Positions 10,125 to 22,378 of a stretch of DNA of 64,000 bases are shown here, piece by piece. The position numbers were made by a program, and so were the translations under genes. A model generated the notes under the pieces. It was not told the DNA's origin and searched no databases. It saw nothing but the letters and a program-made list of their open reading frames with translations. Source of the stretch: Isoetes taiwanensis (Eukaryota; Streptophyta; Lycopodiopsida; Isoetales; Isoetaceae). Numbering within the stretch: the stretch's first letter is position 1; the number at the start of each line of letters is the position of its first letter. The stretch is from contig JAJEKV010000055.1 in assembly GCA_021234155.1 (NCBI GenBank), positions 4,162,905 to 4,226,904 on the forward strand. Direction: 5' to 3'.

Positions 10125-12196
10125 TCCTATATATTAAAATTATATTGTATGTCTGTCTTGAACGGCGCCCTAGATTGGGCGGCTGAGATTCTGCTAGGTC
10201 ACGTGGCATCATCTGCATCGTTTCCAATTTACTTTTCCCTAAGGGTTTTTTTTTCGTTCGTCATGCGGGAGCAGCTCTAGGTTTTTTTTCGTTTGTGGCG
10301 GGGAGCAGCTTCGTTACTTGAAGGGATATAGCTCGGAAGGCTTGAAGATTTTTTGCTCAGTCGCAACAACATGTGCGTAGCATAAGCTTAGCTATGGCGG
10401 ACTGGATTGAAGCTTTGGGGCTGCAAGGCGGAGTATTGATTTGAATCTGCGAAATACCGAGACCTATAAAAATTAATCCGGCTCCATCTATGTTGCAAAG
10501 AGAGCCCTTCTAATGCATCGATTCTCGCAGGAGGTGAGTTTGATCCAAAAACAACAGATATTTTTCATTTTCGATGCTCCTTTAAAAGGCATGTCGACAC
10601 TTATAGCATAAACCGGAAGCATTATTCTCGCCGATTTGTGTGGCATTTGTGCTTGCCGCCCGTGAACATACACTCATTTTGTAGATATTTAGGTGTGAAG
10701 GTGGGTTCTTTAGCTTTAACCTTTTTCGCAGAGGTAATCTTTCTTTGGATTGGAGGATTAAAGACCACGAGTTCTCGGCGGGGTTTGTGAACATCACTTT
10801 CCAGCCCGGATATTTGTCCTTTCCAGCCCTCGGTTCGACGCGTCTGTGGAGGAAGCTAAAGATCCGAGCTGATCCAAAAGTGTTATTTAGATTTCTTAAC
10901 TTTTCCAAAGCTATGGCACCAAGTTGACATGCAATTTTATAAACCTAAGATTATCTTATATACAACCTTATAATGTTACTAGGTTGGTTGGTTTTGGTAA
11001 GTGAGAAAATAGGTGAGACAATGTTGGCAAGAACTTACTATGGCAAAACTCTACTTTGGTTTTCTTCTCTATGGCGGAGATTTCTTTCTCTCGCTTGCTC
11101 TATTTTATGAAGATTTTTTCTCTCGCTTGCTCTATTTTATGAGGTCGCGTGCCCTAAAGATTTATTATATGCTTTGCAATGGCATGATCGAGATTTTGAT
11201 CATGGATGTAAGATCGTTTAGAAGATTGATATTACCCAAGTTCCATGGTGCAGAAAGTCCGCCTTTGCCATGAAGTGGAGAAAAATTCAACTCCGTGCAA
11301 AGTTAAGGCCCTTCATGTATCACGAATATTGCTTTATGTGACTACCATAATGTCTACTTTGGATAATATTGCCCATATAACTTGGTATCTATATTAATTT
11401 GGATCTTCTAAAGGACATAGCTCCGCTTTGTTCTTGATCTTCCTAGCAGAAGAGACATATTGGACGTATGAGATGGATGAGATGGATAGATGCATATGAA
11501 TAGGGCATCGAAATAGATAGGCGCGATGAATAGGGCTTATAAAGATTGAAAGAAGAAAAGGAGCATGTCTACATAGGAATTGAAAGAGAGCATGTCTACA
11601 TAAACATTGAAAGAAGAAGAAAAAACGAGACTGTGGGAGAGCGACAAAGTGCCTCTAGCAGCGCTATCAAGAGGCCCTACGGGGCGTAATGTCCCACCAA
11701 TGTAGATTATGTAGTACAAGGATTGAAAGAAGAAAAACGAGCCCCGCTCCATAAGGACTGAAAGAAGATAAAGAAGATAATAAACGAGCACGTATGGCTA
11801 TTTCCCTTCCAACTTGATAGAAAGCACAAAATGATCAAAAACTACTTTACTTTAAGAATAGTCCTCATGCAAGATGCTGGCAACGGCAGTGTATAAATTT
11901 TGGTCATTTTCTAATTTCCATAACTCTAGACTGCGAAAATTAGCAACGGCAGTGTATAAATTTTGGTCATTTTCTAATTTCCATAACTCTAGACTGCGAA
12001 AATTAGACATCGTACAGTAATGGAAGGTTCACATGGATTAGGAAGCACGGCATGACAATTAGAAAAATTCCATAACTCTAGAATGCAAAAATTAGATATT
12101 GAATAGTAATGGAAGGTTTGCATGGACGACTTTCATGCCTGTTTTTGGCTTTGTCCAAATACATGGAATGCCCACCGAAGGTGGGCAATTTCCTAG
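10125..12196 (+). mobile_element. Non-autonomous Helitron B, head-to-tail with Helitron A
   Basis: It starts TCCTATATATTAAAAT directly at the end of Helitron A and carries the same GCCCTA...GGGCGGCTGAGATT box 42 bases in. It ends with hairpin GCCCACC-GAA-GGTGGGC (12170-12186) and CTAG at 12193-12196, followed by host T. The stem sequence differs from that of A, so A and B are related but distinct families. No gene is recognised in the interior. Confidence 0.8.
11880..12006. repeat. 63-bp tandem duplication near the end of Helitron B
   Basis: Two copies of GCAACGGCAGTGTATAAATT... run through CCATAACTCTAGACTGCGAA. A third, partial copy of the CCATAACTCTAGA part lies near 12068. Confidence 0.9.
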
Positions 12197-14328
12197 TTCT
12201 TTAGATTGCTCTCCTCTGCTACTAGAAACAGAAAAGAGGCATCTGCGTATTGATTGCATATCTGCTGAGATCCATCCCCCATTTGAAGACCTTCTACTAG
12301 ACCATCCCTTGAGGCCTGTAGAAAGAGCTATGAGAAAGCTTCAGCTGCTATGTTAAATAAAAATGGGGCTAGTGGGCATCCCTGTCTAATGCCTCTTTCA
12401 ATGACGAATATAGGAGAGGACTCCCCGTTGAGAAGAACAGAGGCCCGTGCGGAGTGGAGTAATCTCTTAACACTTCCAGTAAAAAATTCCCCGCAACCCA
12501 ATTTTAACAGCATTTTATATAAAAAACTCCATCTGATGCTATCGTATGCCTTAGTAAAATCCAACTTGATGTAAGCTACTTTTTGACCTTTGTTTTTAGC
12601 CCAATACATACCCTCAAAAGCTGCTGCTATATTGTGCAGGATGTTCCTTCCTGGGAGAAAACCTGACTGGACGGGGGAGATAGTTTCTGCAAGTATGGGC
12701 TTTATTTTCTCTGCCATTCCCTTTGCTATTATCTTATAGAATGCCGACAGCAATGTGATGGGTCTCCAGTCATTGATAGTACGTGGGTCTTTTCCCTTTG
12801 GAATCAAAACGATACAACATGTATTTAGCTTGGGATCCAGGTGGTCTGCTTGTTGGAAGTCTGTATAAGCTGAGAATACATCAGTTTTAATCCATTCCCA
12901 ATAGACCTGAAAAAACTCTATTGGAATCCCATCCATCCCCGGACACTTCTCTTTGTCGAGGGCGATGACTGCCTGATGCAAATCCTATAGATAATGGGCG
13001 GCTCAACATTTGGTGTTGCTCATTTATTATGACTGGAGACACCTTGGAAACCACTAACTCTTCAAACTCGTCCTGGAACGGCATACGCTTCTCACCGAAG
13101 AAGCTTTGAAAGTGATCGTGAAGAAACTTATGAAGCCCATCACAAGTTTTTAGTATCGACCCATCATCAAGTGTAATGCTAGATAATGTTGTTGACCATC
13201 TCTTCTGCTTGGCAGCCTTAAAGAAAAAAACTTAGAGCATTTATCGCTTGCCTAAGCCAAGTTAAACCTGCCTTGCTTCTGTTCTCGGCTTTTCTTAGTC
13301 TCCTCGACTTTTTAATCTCATCGAGTAATTTTTTCTCTTCTGTACCATCGTTGGGACCCGCTGCTCACGAGGGTTGTCAATTGATCAGATAGTTTGTCCA
13401 AAGATGCTCTCTCCTCTGTACTTTTCTCTCCCCACAGTTTTAGGAAATTGCTTAATATTTTGCTAGTCTTTGCCGTTAAAACCTTCATGCACGAGTCTTT
13501 TATAAATGCCGCTTGCCAAATTTCTTTGCATTTTTTGCGATAAAAGCGGACTCTTCGGATACTTGATATTCATTTTAAATCATCGTTCTTGAGACTTTTT
13601 CCCTACATTCTGGCATGAAATTACCCGAGGATTATGATCGGATATCGTATTGTCGGGTGCAATTTACTCTCTGAAGAGTTGCGGAAGTGGCGAGTGTATT
13701 GTAATTCACGTAACACTGTCATGTCTAGCGTAAGCTCTACCTCGTCCCACCCAACCATTGCACCATGTGAAACCTTTATCCCCCTCGACTCAATAAATCC
13801 ACCGGGTCTATCGGTTTACCCCACTGCTCTTTTTTCAAAACCATTAACAATGTCGGATGTTGCACCACGTACGTCTTCCGATGTCTCCACCATATTAAAA
13901 TCGCCCAAATTAACCATGCTATGTGATTACCAAGACTTTTGATTTTATGTACGAGGAGGCCCATAGTGCACCTCTTCCCCTAGGATTGTTATGCGCGTAA
14001 ATGTTTAAAATTCCCCATGATTGGTTGTTCTGCTGCCACACTATGATGGACCGCCTTCCAAATCTATCCGACATAGATGTTGTCACCTTAACCGTGTTTT
14101 TCCATGCGATTAAGGTACCTGCACTAGATTTTTCCTTTGCCGAGACAATTCCAACATACTCATTCCCTATTATTTTAAACAGAACATCAGCTTCCTCCTT
14201 CTTACACTTGTGTTCTTGAAAGCATATGATATCCGCATTCACTCTCTTTAGTGCTAGTGAAAGCCCAAGTGCTTTTAAACTCAAGACTTTACTCCTCTGA
14301 TATTCCAGCTCACGATTTTGAAATTCAT
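12197..14328 (-). pseudogene. LINE ORF2: endonuclease and N-terminal reverse transcriptase
   Basis: The ATG at 14328 opens MNFKIVSWNIRGVKS, the classic start of a LINE endonuclease, then ADIICFQEHK (catalytic Glu) and GDFN near 13900. The reverse transcriptase block at 12981-12328 shows KCPGMDGIPIEFF, VLIPKGKDP, RPITLLSAFYKI, QSGFLPGRNI, KLDFTKAYDSI and GIRQGCPLAPFLFNI. The catalytic YADD box is degraded to a YADA-type stretch around 12250. Frame breaks between 13000 and 13900 show that it is inactive. Confidence 0.9.
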
Positions 14329-14339
14329 TATGAGTTTTA

Positions 14340-15936
14340 AGAGTATGTCCAACACCTCTATTTTCCACATCTAGTTTCCCACCACCAGCGGGGTTGCTAA
14401 CGGAGGGGGCTGAGGCTTTTTTTCTTTTCATCTCACCCATGCTGTCTACATACACATTTGCATCCATCTTATTCTTCTTGCCTATTAGAGCGAATGGGTT
14501 ATCCAACATTTCCACGTCATCTGCTGCAACTATTTCTGACCCTTCGAAGTTATCCTTGTGTATCACCAAAGCCATTTTTGGGTGCCACATATCCCGTGTA
14601 TCTTTGCCTGTTGTACCTTCAGGCTCCCCCTTCTCTACAGAAGTATATTTAGACAACGACGACAATGGCTGTGGAACCTCTGTAGTTTTTAAGGCCACTG
14701 TGTTTTGGGAGCCTCTGAACTTCCTGACAATATTTCTAGCTCTTGTACTGTGTTTGGAGGCTACCACTTGCCACTGACCCTCCCCGATTGGGATGTCCTC
14801 TTTGGATTTTGGTCTATTATGAGGCGTATTTTCAAATATATTTTCAGGAATGGGTGAGAATGAGGAGATGGCAGCAGTTGTTTCTATAATGGGTGTAAAT
14901 GGAGGGGTGACAGTACACTGGAGAGGTTGAAGTGTCACTTGACTTGTTTCTTTATGTGGAACACCAGCCGTAGCAACATGTTCCTGCTCTCTATCTTTGG
15001 CCCTGGAGGCAATGTTATCTTTGGCACTTGTGTGGTCTGACTTGAATACGCCTTCTAGCTCTAAGTTGGGGAACATCCTCCTTATTTCCCATCCATTTAT
15101 GAGCTTAAGTAAAAATTTGAAGCAACACATTCCGCTTTTTACTGTCACTCCTTTAGGGATGTGTGAGTTTGCTGGGATAGCAACACAAATTCTAGGCCCC
15201 TTCGCAATTGAATGTGACACGTATGAGCCTAGTGTGTTAGCAATAGACTTTAAGAACTCTGGAACTAGCAAGTCTGGTGGTAGATCTTCTATTTCAAACC
15301 AACATGGGATTTTGATAGCAGAGGTTTGTTTAGGAGAGAAGCCTGGCGTATAGAACTAATACAGAATAAAGTCTCCTGCAAAAGGGTCTGCTGCTCGGGC
15401 AACTAGCCTATCTAGTTGCCCAGTGCCTTAAGCGATTGGTGTTGGGGCAAACCTAACCTCTTCAAGTGTGTTGATAGCCATGTGCTTAATCTGCGCAGGT
15501 CCAAGAAGCCCCCTGTTAAAAAGCCTACAACTGAGCGCGAGATCAAGCTTTCTAAATACTTTTTATGCACCTTGTGATTGATTTCTGCCACTGGAAAATT
15601 ATCTTCTACCTCCACAACTCTGTTGGTGCCAATGGCCGTTCCTGGTTTAGTGCTACTATTTTTTGTCCCAAGGTTCTGAATGAGGCCCATCTCAACCATT
15701 TGAAGCGCCTCTGTGACTCTTGTGCTTCTATTCTTATCTTGAATGTGGTTTTGAATCCATTCTGAAAATCTCGGCTTATTTACTACTTTCACTGAATCCT
15801 GTCCTTTCCACGCTGAAGCTTTTGGATGACCACCTATGCTTTCTGTTGCTACTTCTTTCATGGTTGAGTCTGATGTTTCTACATCAGTGGATTGTTTCTG
15901 CCCTTTGACACTAATTCCTGCCTCTGCTCCTGACAT
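14340..15936 (-). pseudogene. LINE ORF1 (nucleic-acid-binding, DUF4283-like)
   Basis: ORF1 begins MSGAEAGISVKGQ at 15936. After a frame change near 15400 it continues with CWFEIEDLPPDLL, IANTLGSYVSHSI and AKGPRICVAIPANS, which resembles the DUF4283 region of plant LINE ORF1 proteins. A long polar, Ser/Pro/Thr-rich linker follows, and it runs in frame toward the ORF2 start. The usual CCHC knuckle was not found. Confidence 0.7.
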
Positions 15937-16100
15937 TGAGTTTTTCAGTTATTTGATAGCCCCAAAAGCACTCACGCATGCAATGGGAGCCTGATCTTCC
16001 CTTCCTTTTATCATCTCTGCTCCATTTTCGTTTGCCCCTTTTGGGGAGTGGTCTATGCTATGTAAGACAGAGATACTTGTAGCTAGGCTAGAACACTTAT

Positions 16101-17418
16101 GAAACGGACTAATGGATTGGTTTACCTCTTGCAGTGCAGAAGCCCCAAATTTTGGATAGGATTCGTTGAAAGCCCCTTCGACTGGGGAAGGTCTACGGGG
16201 ATCCCCAATGGCCTGACTGGTGACTGTTGTCCTGCCCTGGGCTGCGGTAGAAGGGTGAATCGGAGGCCCTGTACCTCCGTTGAAATCACCTGGGTCGAAC
16301 CCAGGCCTATTACCCTGTCACTGTTCGCAATTAGATATGCAATGAGGACATTCCATGATAACTCTAGATTGAAATTTACTTTGGACAGAGTGGAAGAGTT
16401 CTAACAAGAACTAGATATGTACGATAGCCTCACAAGACAACATGCAAAGTGGACACACAAATGAATTGGTACGAACATGTCAAAACTTCACAAGTTGTAT
16501 TCAAGATTTAAACTTAAACAAAGCTATTGCCATGCAATCACATGGATTGCCCATCGAAGGTGGGAATTTTGTAGTCTTTAATAATTTTAGGGTTTATGAA
16601 GATTTAGGCCAAATTTGGTGAGGTGGCACTTTTGATAACTAGGTGGTGATGTCATTAATTTGGTTATGTGATGGTGACATGGCATTTGACCTTGTAAGCA
16701 TAGTTTGGTCTTGACATGGCATGATTTTGTTTCAAGGAGCATCTTGGAGATCCAGTCTGGATTACCAATTTTGTTAAAGCGCCAGAGGAGTTGAAGTTGT
16801 GCTTGAGCTATTGCAATACGGGATACCATCAACTCGGATGGAATTTTATCTTATGGAGCATTATAATTGATGTTTAGAGCTCGACAACGAGGTTATAGGG
16901 GGACTTTCTTTGCAGTTGTTTACCCAACCTCACCATCCATTTTTTTTTTGAGGAATGACACCGGCCACTTCTCTTGGAGCCGCACAATTAAAGGTGGTGT
17001 TCACAAGGCCAATGTTAGCTACTAATCCATCAGTGGAGCCTCACACAAGAGTAACCACGTCCTTCGCATAGATTCTGAGTTTACCAGTTGAAGAGCAGTC
17101 GCTGCCTATCTTGAACTATAGAAGATCTTTAATAGAAGCATGTGTTCTCACCTTGGGTTCCTCACTGGCTTCTAGGTGTCATCATCTTTGTCTGCCTTAC
17201 ATCCAAAAATATACCGGTGGATCTCACTCTGATGTCTTAATGCCCTGGAAACTGAACACTCTAAAAATATTATCCTTGTACATCATTGTCCTATTTCCTT
17301 CAGTGATTCTAAAATTTGCTTTTTCCTTCTTCTTTTTTTCTCTACGTGAGAATTGACGAACTCTAAAACTTCCTCCTCATGGCTCTCAGGATCATTATGC
17401 AGAGGGACAATTGTCTTG
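16101..17418. other. Mostly unassigned, with a Helitron-like hairpin end at 16549-16574
   Basis: GCCCATC-GAA-GGTGGG followed by AATTTT and GTAG|T closely resembles the Helitron B terminus (GCCCACC-GAA-GGTGGGC, AATTTC, CTAG|T), with the same ACATGGA(A/T)TG lead-in. It is probably a decayed end of a second member of the B family; its 5' end was not found. The rest shows no gene I can support. Confidence 0.5.
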
Positions 17419-17733
17419 TTAGCAATTCCCATCCCCTCTAGTTGCATCCTCCTCAGTGCCTCCCTCCCTCAAGTTTTTTTCATAAAGGATGGGCATGGAT
17501 AATGCTAACAAGGGAGTACAAGGTTGTCCATTTCCAGTAATCCTCTTCAACATCCTCTTCCCCTTCATTTTCTCTAAGAGTTGCTTGCTAGGCCGAGGTC
17601 CCTTCACCTCTAAATATGGTCCATGTTTCTCTAAATGCCTCTGCATTCTGCCTTGCTCAATACTAGACCATGTCCAACCAAAGAATTTGGAGCAATATGT
17701 GGAATCCAACTTGCAGTAGAGGTAATGATGCAT
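17419..17733 (-). CDS. Unrecognised open frame, possibly part of a decayed gene
   Basis: 104 codons, basic and fairly rich in K, R, G and P. Upstream on the same strand (to about 18000) the frame looks coding-like but contains stops, which suggests the remains of a longer gene. No domain is recognised. Confidence 0.2.
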   Translation of the reverse strand: MHHYLYCKLDSTYCSKFFGWTWSSIEQGRMQRHLEKHGPYLEVKGPRPSKQLLEKMKGKRMLKRITGNGQPCTPLLALSMPILYEKNLREGGTEEDATRGDGNC

Positions 17734-20228
17734 CTTCGAATTTGTCCCAGGCTACTTGCCATCACCCTCTAACTCATTTAAGTCAACTTTTGTGCCCTCT
17801 GCATCCTGTATTGTCTATGGCTCATCAACCTACATTGTCTGGCCTCCCTTGACCCCCAACTCTTCCCTTTTCTTCCTCCCCACCAATCTTGTTTTCGGTA
17901 CTTCCAATTGCATAATCTGCACCTCTTTAGTGGGAAACGTCTCTAAGGGTCTTCTCGACACACAATCGTGTGGACGGGGGTCAATCTGATGGTGATCCCC
18001 TTTTGCTTGGTCGACCTCTTCAAGTCATCCTTCCGTCCTAATAATTAAATGCCCTTTCTGCCCCCCGCCCCCTCAGCCCCTCCCTCCCCCCCCGGCTTTC
18101 CACGATTGTCGAGGCAACCCGTCTAGCCGTTTCCCTTATCCTTGGTGATTCTGACTCAATGCTGGAGCTTGCTTCCAAGTGTGTCTCTTAATCTAGCCCG
18201 CCAGTTGCCCTCGAATAGATAGTATCTCTCGAAGCTCTGGGATCTAATGTATGAACTTATATGTGGTGGCTTTCGTGACTTACTGATGGCGATATGCCTA
18301 CTGGACAATTAAGACCTGGTTAAGCGAGCACTCAAAATCCCTGGATGTGCACAAAGGTCCCGGGGCAAAACTACAATGGCTTAAGACAAAGTTGTTGAAA
18401 CTATGGTTAGATGATAACTCGTGTAACTAGTTCTCTATCCAAGTTTATCCATCCGTTGGATGGACCAAGTGCAGCCATGCCACATGAGTTCAATTTTGAC
18501 ATCATTGTGGACCATATCATGGTTCGAGCTACCCATATGGATCTGAGTGTCGATAACCATATGCCCAAGGTAACCCCATAGCTAAGGGGTCGGTTGTTCA
18601 AGAATGTGTTGTTTTAGAGATAAGGTACATTTGGGTGGAAGACGAAGAATTAGAATCCTATTTTCTCGCAGAAGTGACAACGTTTTTGAATGAAATGAAA
18701 AATTGGCTTGCTGGTTTCTATGCACGTATCTTTGGAATCTTGCTACATGCAAGAACCTTTAATCTATGAGGGCCATATCCTTTACTTGAAAGTTGTAATA
18801 TGGAACTGCTAAGCTATCCATTGGCCATATGATTCACTTCATCTCCAAAAGGACTATCTTTACTAGCTTCACTTTACATGAATTAAATGCTTTTCTTTCC
18901 AAGCGTCGACCAAAATTCACCCCCCATGAACATAACATATGTGTGAGTCGGTCCGAGGTCCAATGACATACATTGTGTTATATCTTGCACGATGGTGGAA
19001 CTTCATGACACGATTGCATGGTGGTGGGCTACCTCTTAGAACTAGCTAGTTCACAATGAACTCTCCCTAGCATAGGTGTCGAACCATTGCATCTTTCATG
19101 GATTCACAATTTCCCTTAGATTTGACAACTATGAATGCGCACAATCCTCTCTACTATTTTCCGAACCCTTCAACTCGAACTCTTTTATGTTGCTCGAACT
19201 CTCGTGAGAATATCTCCCCACCGCTGTGAATCTGTAGTAACCGATGGCTTTTTGTCGAGAAGCGAGGCCCTTCAAGGGCTTAGAAATGGTGCATGAAGCA
19301 AAATGATTTTGCTTCCCTTTGGCGATGTTTAATTCCTTGAGGAAAGAAAGATTAACTAGAAGTACATCAAGAAACTCAAAGCCTATTTTGATTTGCTCAT
19401 AATATTGCGTATAAGGCTTGGCTATTGTCTTGGACGTCATGAAGGATTTATTTTTTTTTTATTTTTTTTAAGAATGACAAACTTTTTTGAAACTCCAAGC
19501 CAAAAGCAAAATACAAATGCCTTCCACCAATAGGAGAAAACAAAACTCTCAAAATGGTCAATCAAACGATCGGCGCTTTGCAATAAAAACCATGCTTAAG
19601 ATCTAGCATTTTGGAGAGCCTTCTTGCTATTAAAATGGGAGTAAAGAAAGGGCATTCAATTCAAGGTTGTTGCAGTCCTAAAAGGCATGTTTTCGGAGCA
19701 TTCAAAGGCATGCTTTTGGACTACTATTGATTAGAGGTCAAGTGCTTTGGGGAGCTTTGCTCGTCTGCTGGCTGAAGCACAATTACTTTTGAGATGATTG
19801 ATCTAAGGATAATAACATGCCACCCAAAGGGCTAAAGAGTGGTACACCCAACTTCAAGTTCTCCACTATGTGTGCTCTCCTTGGCTAAATTCAAATACCA
19901 AGTTCAAGGGATGCTTTTTTTTTTCTTCGCATCATTGAAACTGTGTGGATAAAATAGGCTTCTTTGTCCCTAATGAAAGCTTTCATTGTCATTGCCCCAA
20001 CTTTACTGCACCAAAAGGAGACATGTTCGACGAGATATGACATGTGCAAGAGATAGACAATGTAAGAGTCGAGGTTTCGATCCTAGGCAAGGCGGACAAA
20101 ATTATGATTAATCTCTCAATCTCAAGCTCTTGCCAATCTGACTTGGACGTATGTGTTGCTAACATTTATGCAGACATGTCATCAAAAGGCACTGTTGAGG
20201 CAATCTCTGCCGTTTAAACATTTTCAAG
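17734..20228. other. Unassigned region
   Basis: There is a C-rich patch at 18060-18095 (runs of C on the plus strand). A 103-codon minus-strand frame (19129-19440) gives no recognisable protein. I see no gene, repeat array or element end that I can support. Confidence 0.3.
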
Positions 20229-20600
20229 GTGTACGGCGGATACGTGGAGTTAATTCATAATTTGTTTCTTTGTTTTCAAAAAGGCTCTTTCTTCTTAGTA
20301 GAAGAATCACCTAGCGAAAAAAACAGTTTGCGAATATTCAAATGTGGACTGCAAATTTCTCAACTGGTACGAATTCACATCAGTTCAATGACGAGTGTCA
20401 CTGCACATGAGCGTGTAGAATGGATGCCGATCCCAAGAGAGAGATTTATTTATCAAGCGAAAGATGCCTCCGAAAAATATAATTTCGAGGGATCCAAGAC
20501 CTGCCCTTGCCTTTATTGCTATCTTAACGTGGCAATGAAAGGCTCGAATCTTTTTTATCTCCACGAATATATTCGACAATCAATCAACTTTAGAATCTGA
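20229..20600 (+). CDS. Unrecognised 123-codon frame with a CPCxxC motif
   Basis: An open frame with one noticeable element, GSKTCPCLYCYLNVAMKG followed by a His-containing helix (FYLHEYIRQ). The CPC-x2-C ... H arrangement recalls the transposase-associated zinc-binding domain of CACTA elements, but the match is short. It may be a transposon relic. Confidence 0.25.
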   Translation: MYGGYVELIHNLFLCFQKGSFFLVEESPSEKNSLRIFKCGLQISQLVRIHISSMTSVTAHERVEWMPIPRERFIYQAKDASEKYNFEGSKTCPCLYCYLNVAMKGSNLFYLHEYIRQSINFRI

Positions 20601-20791
20601 ATACCTGAGAACTCTATAGTTTCTTGGGGTTTCTTATGATATTTCAAGCTTTAACTTCTAATCCTTGTGTTAATTAGTCACTATATATATTTTCTTGGTT
20701 TTTAGGATAGGAAGTCCCATATATGTACTCAAGTTTGCATCTCAATCCAAAAATGTAAATAGAATTCCCATTCTTAAACCAAAGAACGCTT

Positions 20792-21520
20792 GATCATTTA
20801 CTGAATGCTTGATTTAGACAATTGAGATCCAAGTGATTTACTCAGATCAGGTGCCTTATTTAGTCAAGACAACAACAATGGCTAAACTCTCTTACACTTG
20901 TAGTTACTTGGGAATGATGTTATGGTTGTTTAACGCGGACCAAGTGCGCGATGGTTTATCAGGAACGCCAATGCCCAAGTGGTTTAACTAGGATCGTTTA
21001 CTAAAGGCTTGACTTGGACAATCGAGATCTAATTGGTTTCACGCAGACCAGGTCCCTTGGATTCAACCTGGACACGGAAGCACTAGTAGCTCAAGTTAGA
21101 CCATTCCCACCCGCAGTTAAGTTGGACAGGATGCTAAGATGGCTTAACACGAACCAAGTGCGCAGTGATTTATCACGAACGTTGATGCCAATTGGGACCA
21201 TTTACTGAACCTGACTTGGACAATCGAGATCAACTCGGACCAGGTCCTCAAGTTTAAAACAGACAGCGAAGCAATAGTGACAAAAGTTTAGCCCATTCCC
21301 ACCCGCGATCAACTTGGATACGATGCTAAGTTGGTCTAATATGGATCAAGTGTGTGACAATTTATCATGGACATAGACTCCGAATTGGTTTAACTGGGAC
21401 CATTTACTAAAGGCTTGACTTCGATAATCGAGATCCAATTGGTTAACTTGGACCAAGCCCCTCAGGTTTAACATTGGCACCGGAACGATATGGAATACTC
21501 AGACCATAGCTCGGGCTCAA
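20792..21520. repeat. ~200-bp tandem repeat, about 3.6 copies
   Basis: Units start with GA(C/T)C(A/G)TTTACT(G/A)AA followed by CTTGA-TT-GA-AAT-GAGATC at 20792, 20992, 21196 and 21398 (spacings 200, 204 and 202). They share ACCAAGTGCG, TTTATCA-GAAC and CCATTCCCACCCGC. Copies are diverged, so the array is old. Confidence 0.8.
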
Positions 21521-21880
21521 AGCCACGTGGATGTTCAGACGCTTCTCCTAGCTTTAGTGGATTCCACACAACCCAGTTTGCAATTTTGGCGACTTCTTAG
21601 ATTTGACTACTTCACTCGCTACGATTATTTTAACATGTGATTTGCCACCCACGGAGTGGCATGCATTTAATGCGGACCTGGCCACGATAACTGTGTGACA
21701 GATGGTCCGAGATAAACCATTTGAACTTTGTGCAAGTTAACCCATATGGGTAACGACAGCGCCAAGTTCATGGGGCACATGATCCAAGCAGGGTTCGAAA
21801 TTGGGAGGGGGGGGAGGCTACCAACCTTAAAAATCCGGCCAATAAAAGAAAAATCGTTACTTTTTAAATTTGGTCGGAAC

Positions 21881-22339
21881 CTAGTTCCTTCCAAAAAAAT
21901 ATGGAGGCAAATGTTCGTTACATGGTGCAAGGAAGAAGGAAAAAAATCCGGTCTCACGTGGCAGGAGGCGAGATTTTATTTTTTTTTTTAAATGATACCT
22001 AGACATATATAACAGAGTGTAAATTTTACGGGTTTTTTGGCAAAGCACACGCACTGATGCCCCTGCCATCATAAAATCTGCCAGCTCCTTGTTAAATTCG
22101 ATTAGCTCAGCTTCTTCAATAGGGTTGGGCGCTGCCTTTGCCGCCAAGAATGAACGCAGGCAAAGAATGAAATACAATTTTGTATTACCTCTGTAAAAGA
22201 AAAAAGGAAGTTGATTAAGGATAATAGCTATTGCTAGAGGTCGAAATAGCATGAGAAGCCCCCATTTTCTTTGTTTCCTGATATTTTCCTCTGTCTTTGA
22301 TCCCAGAGGAGCTCCACAGCAGCCACTAACTAGAAACAA
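21881..22339 (-). CDS. Unrecognised 152-codon frame
   Basis: An open frame just upstream of, and divergent from, the hAT-like gene. It contains a hydrophobic stretch (LLMLFRPLAIAIILNQLPFF) that could be one membrane segment and an acidic helix (NPIEEAELIEFNKELADF). No family is recognised; the C-terminal part looks non-coding. Confidence 0.2.
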   Translation of the reverse strand: MFLVSGCCGAPLGSKTEENIRKQRKWGLLMLFRPLAIAIILNQLPFFFYRGNTKLYFILCLRSFLAAKAAPNPIEEAELIEFNKELADFMMAGASVRVLCQKTRKIYTLLYMSRYHLKKKIKSRLLPRETGFFSFFLAPCNEHLPPYFFGRN

Positions 22340-22378
22340 TATGGAAAATATGAGGAGATATGCCCTAATATCTTAGAT

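Larger units (their letters stand above)
12197..16100 (-). mobile_element. LINE, 5' block (ORF1, endonuclease, reverse transcriptase)
   Basis: This is the proximal part of the LINE that continues at 6192. On the minus strand the order is ORF1 with a DUF4283-like region, an apurinic-type endonuclease beginning at an ATG at 14328, then reverse transcriptase up to the degenerate YAD box. It breaks off exactly at the Helitron B terminus. The 5' end is not sharply defined; ORF1's first ATG is at 15936 and open sequence continues a little upstream. Codons are disrupted in several places. Confidence 0.85.

Noticed and set aside
14394-15353. Plus-strand frames of 118-127 codons opposite LINE ORF1
   Set aside because: They are antisense shadows of the ORF1 frame, which has the recognisable DUF4283-like pattern.
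16255-16315. A GGGTCGAACCC string like a tRNA T-arm
   Set aside because: No acceptor, D or anticodon arm can be placed around it at the right distances.
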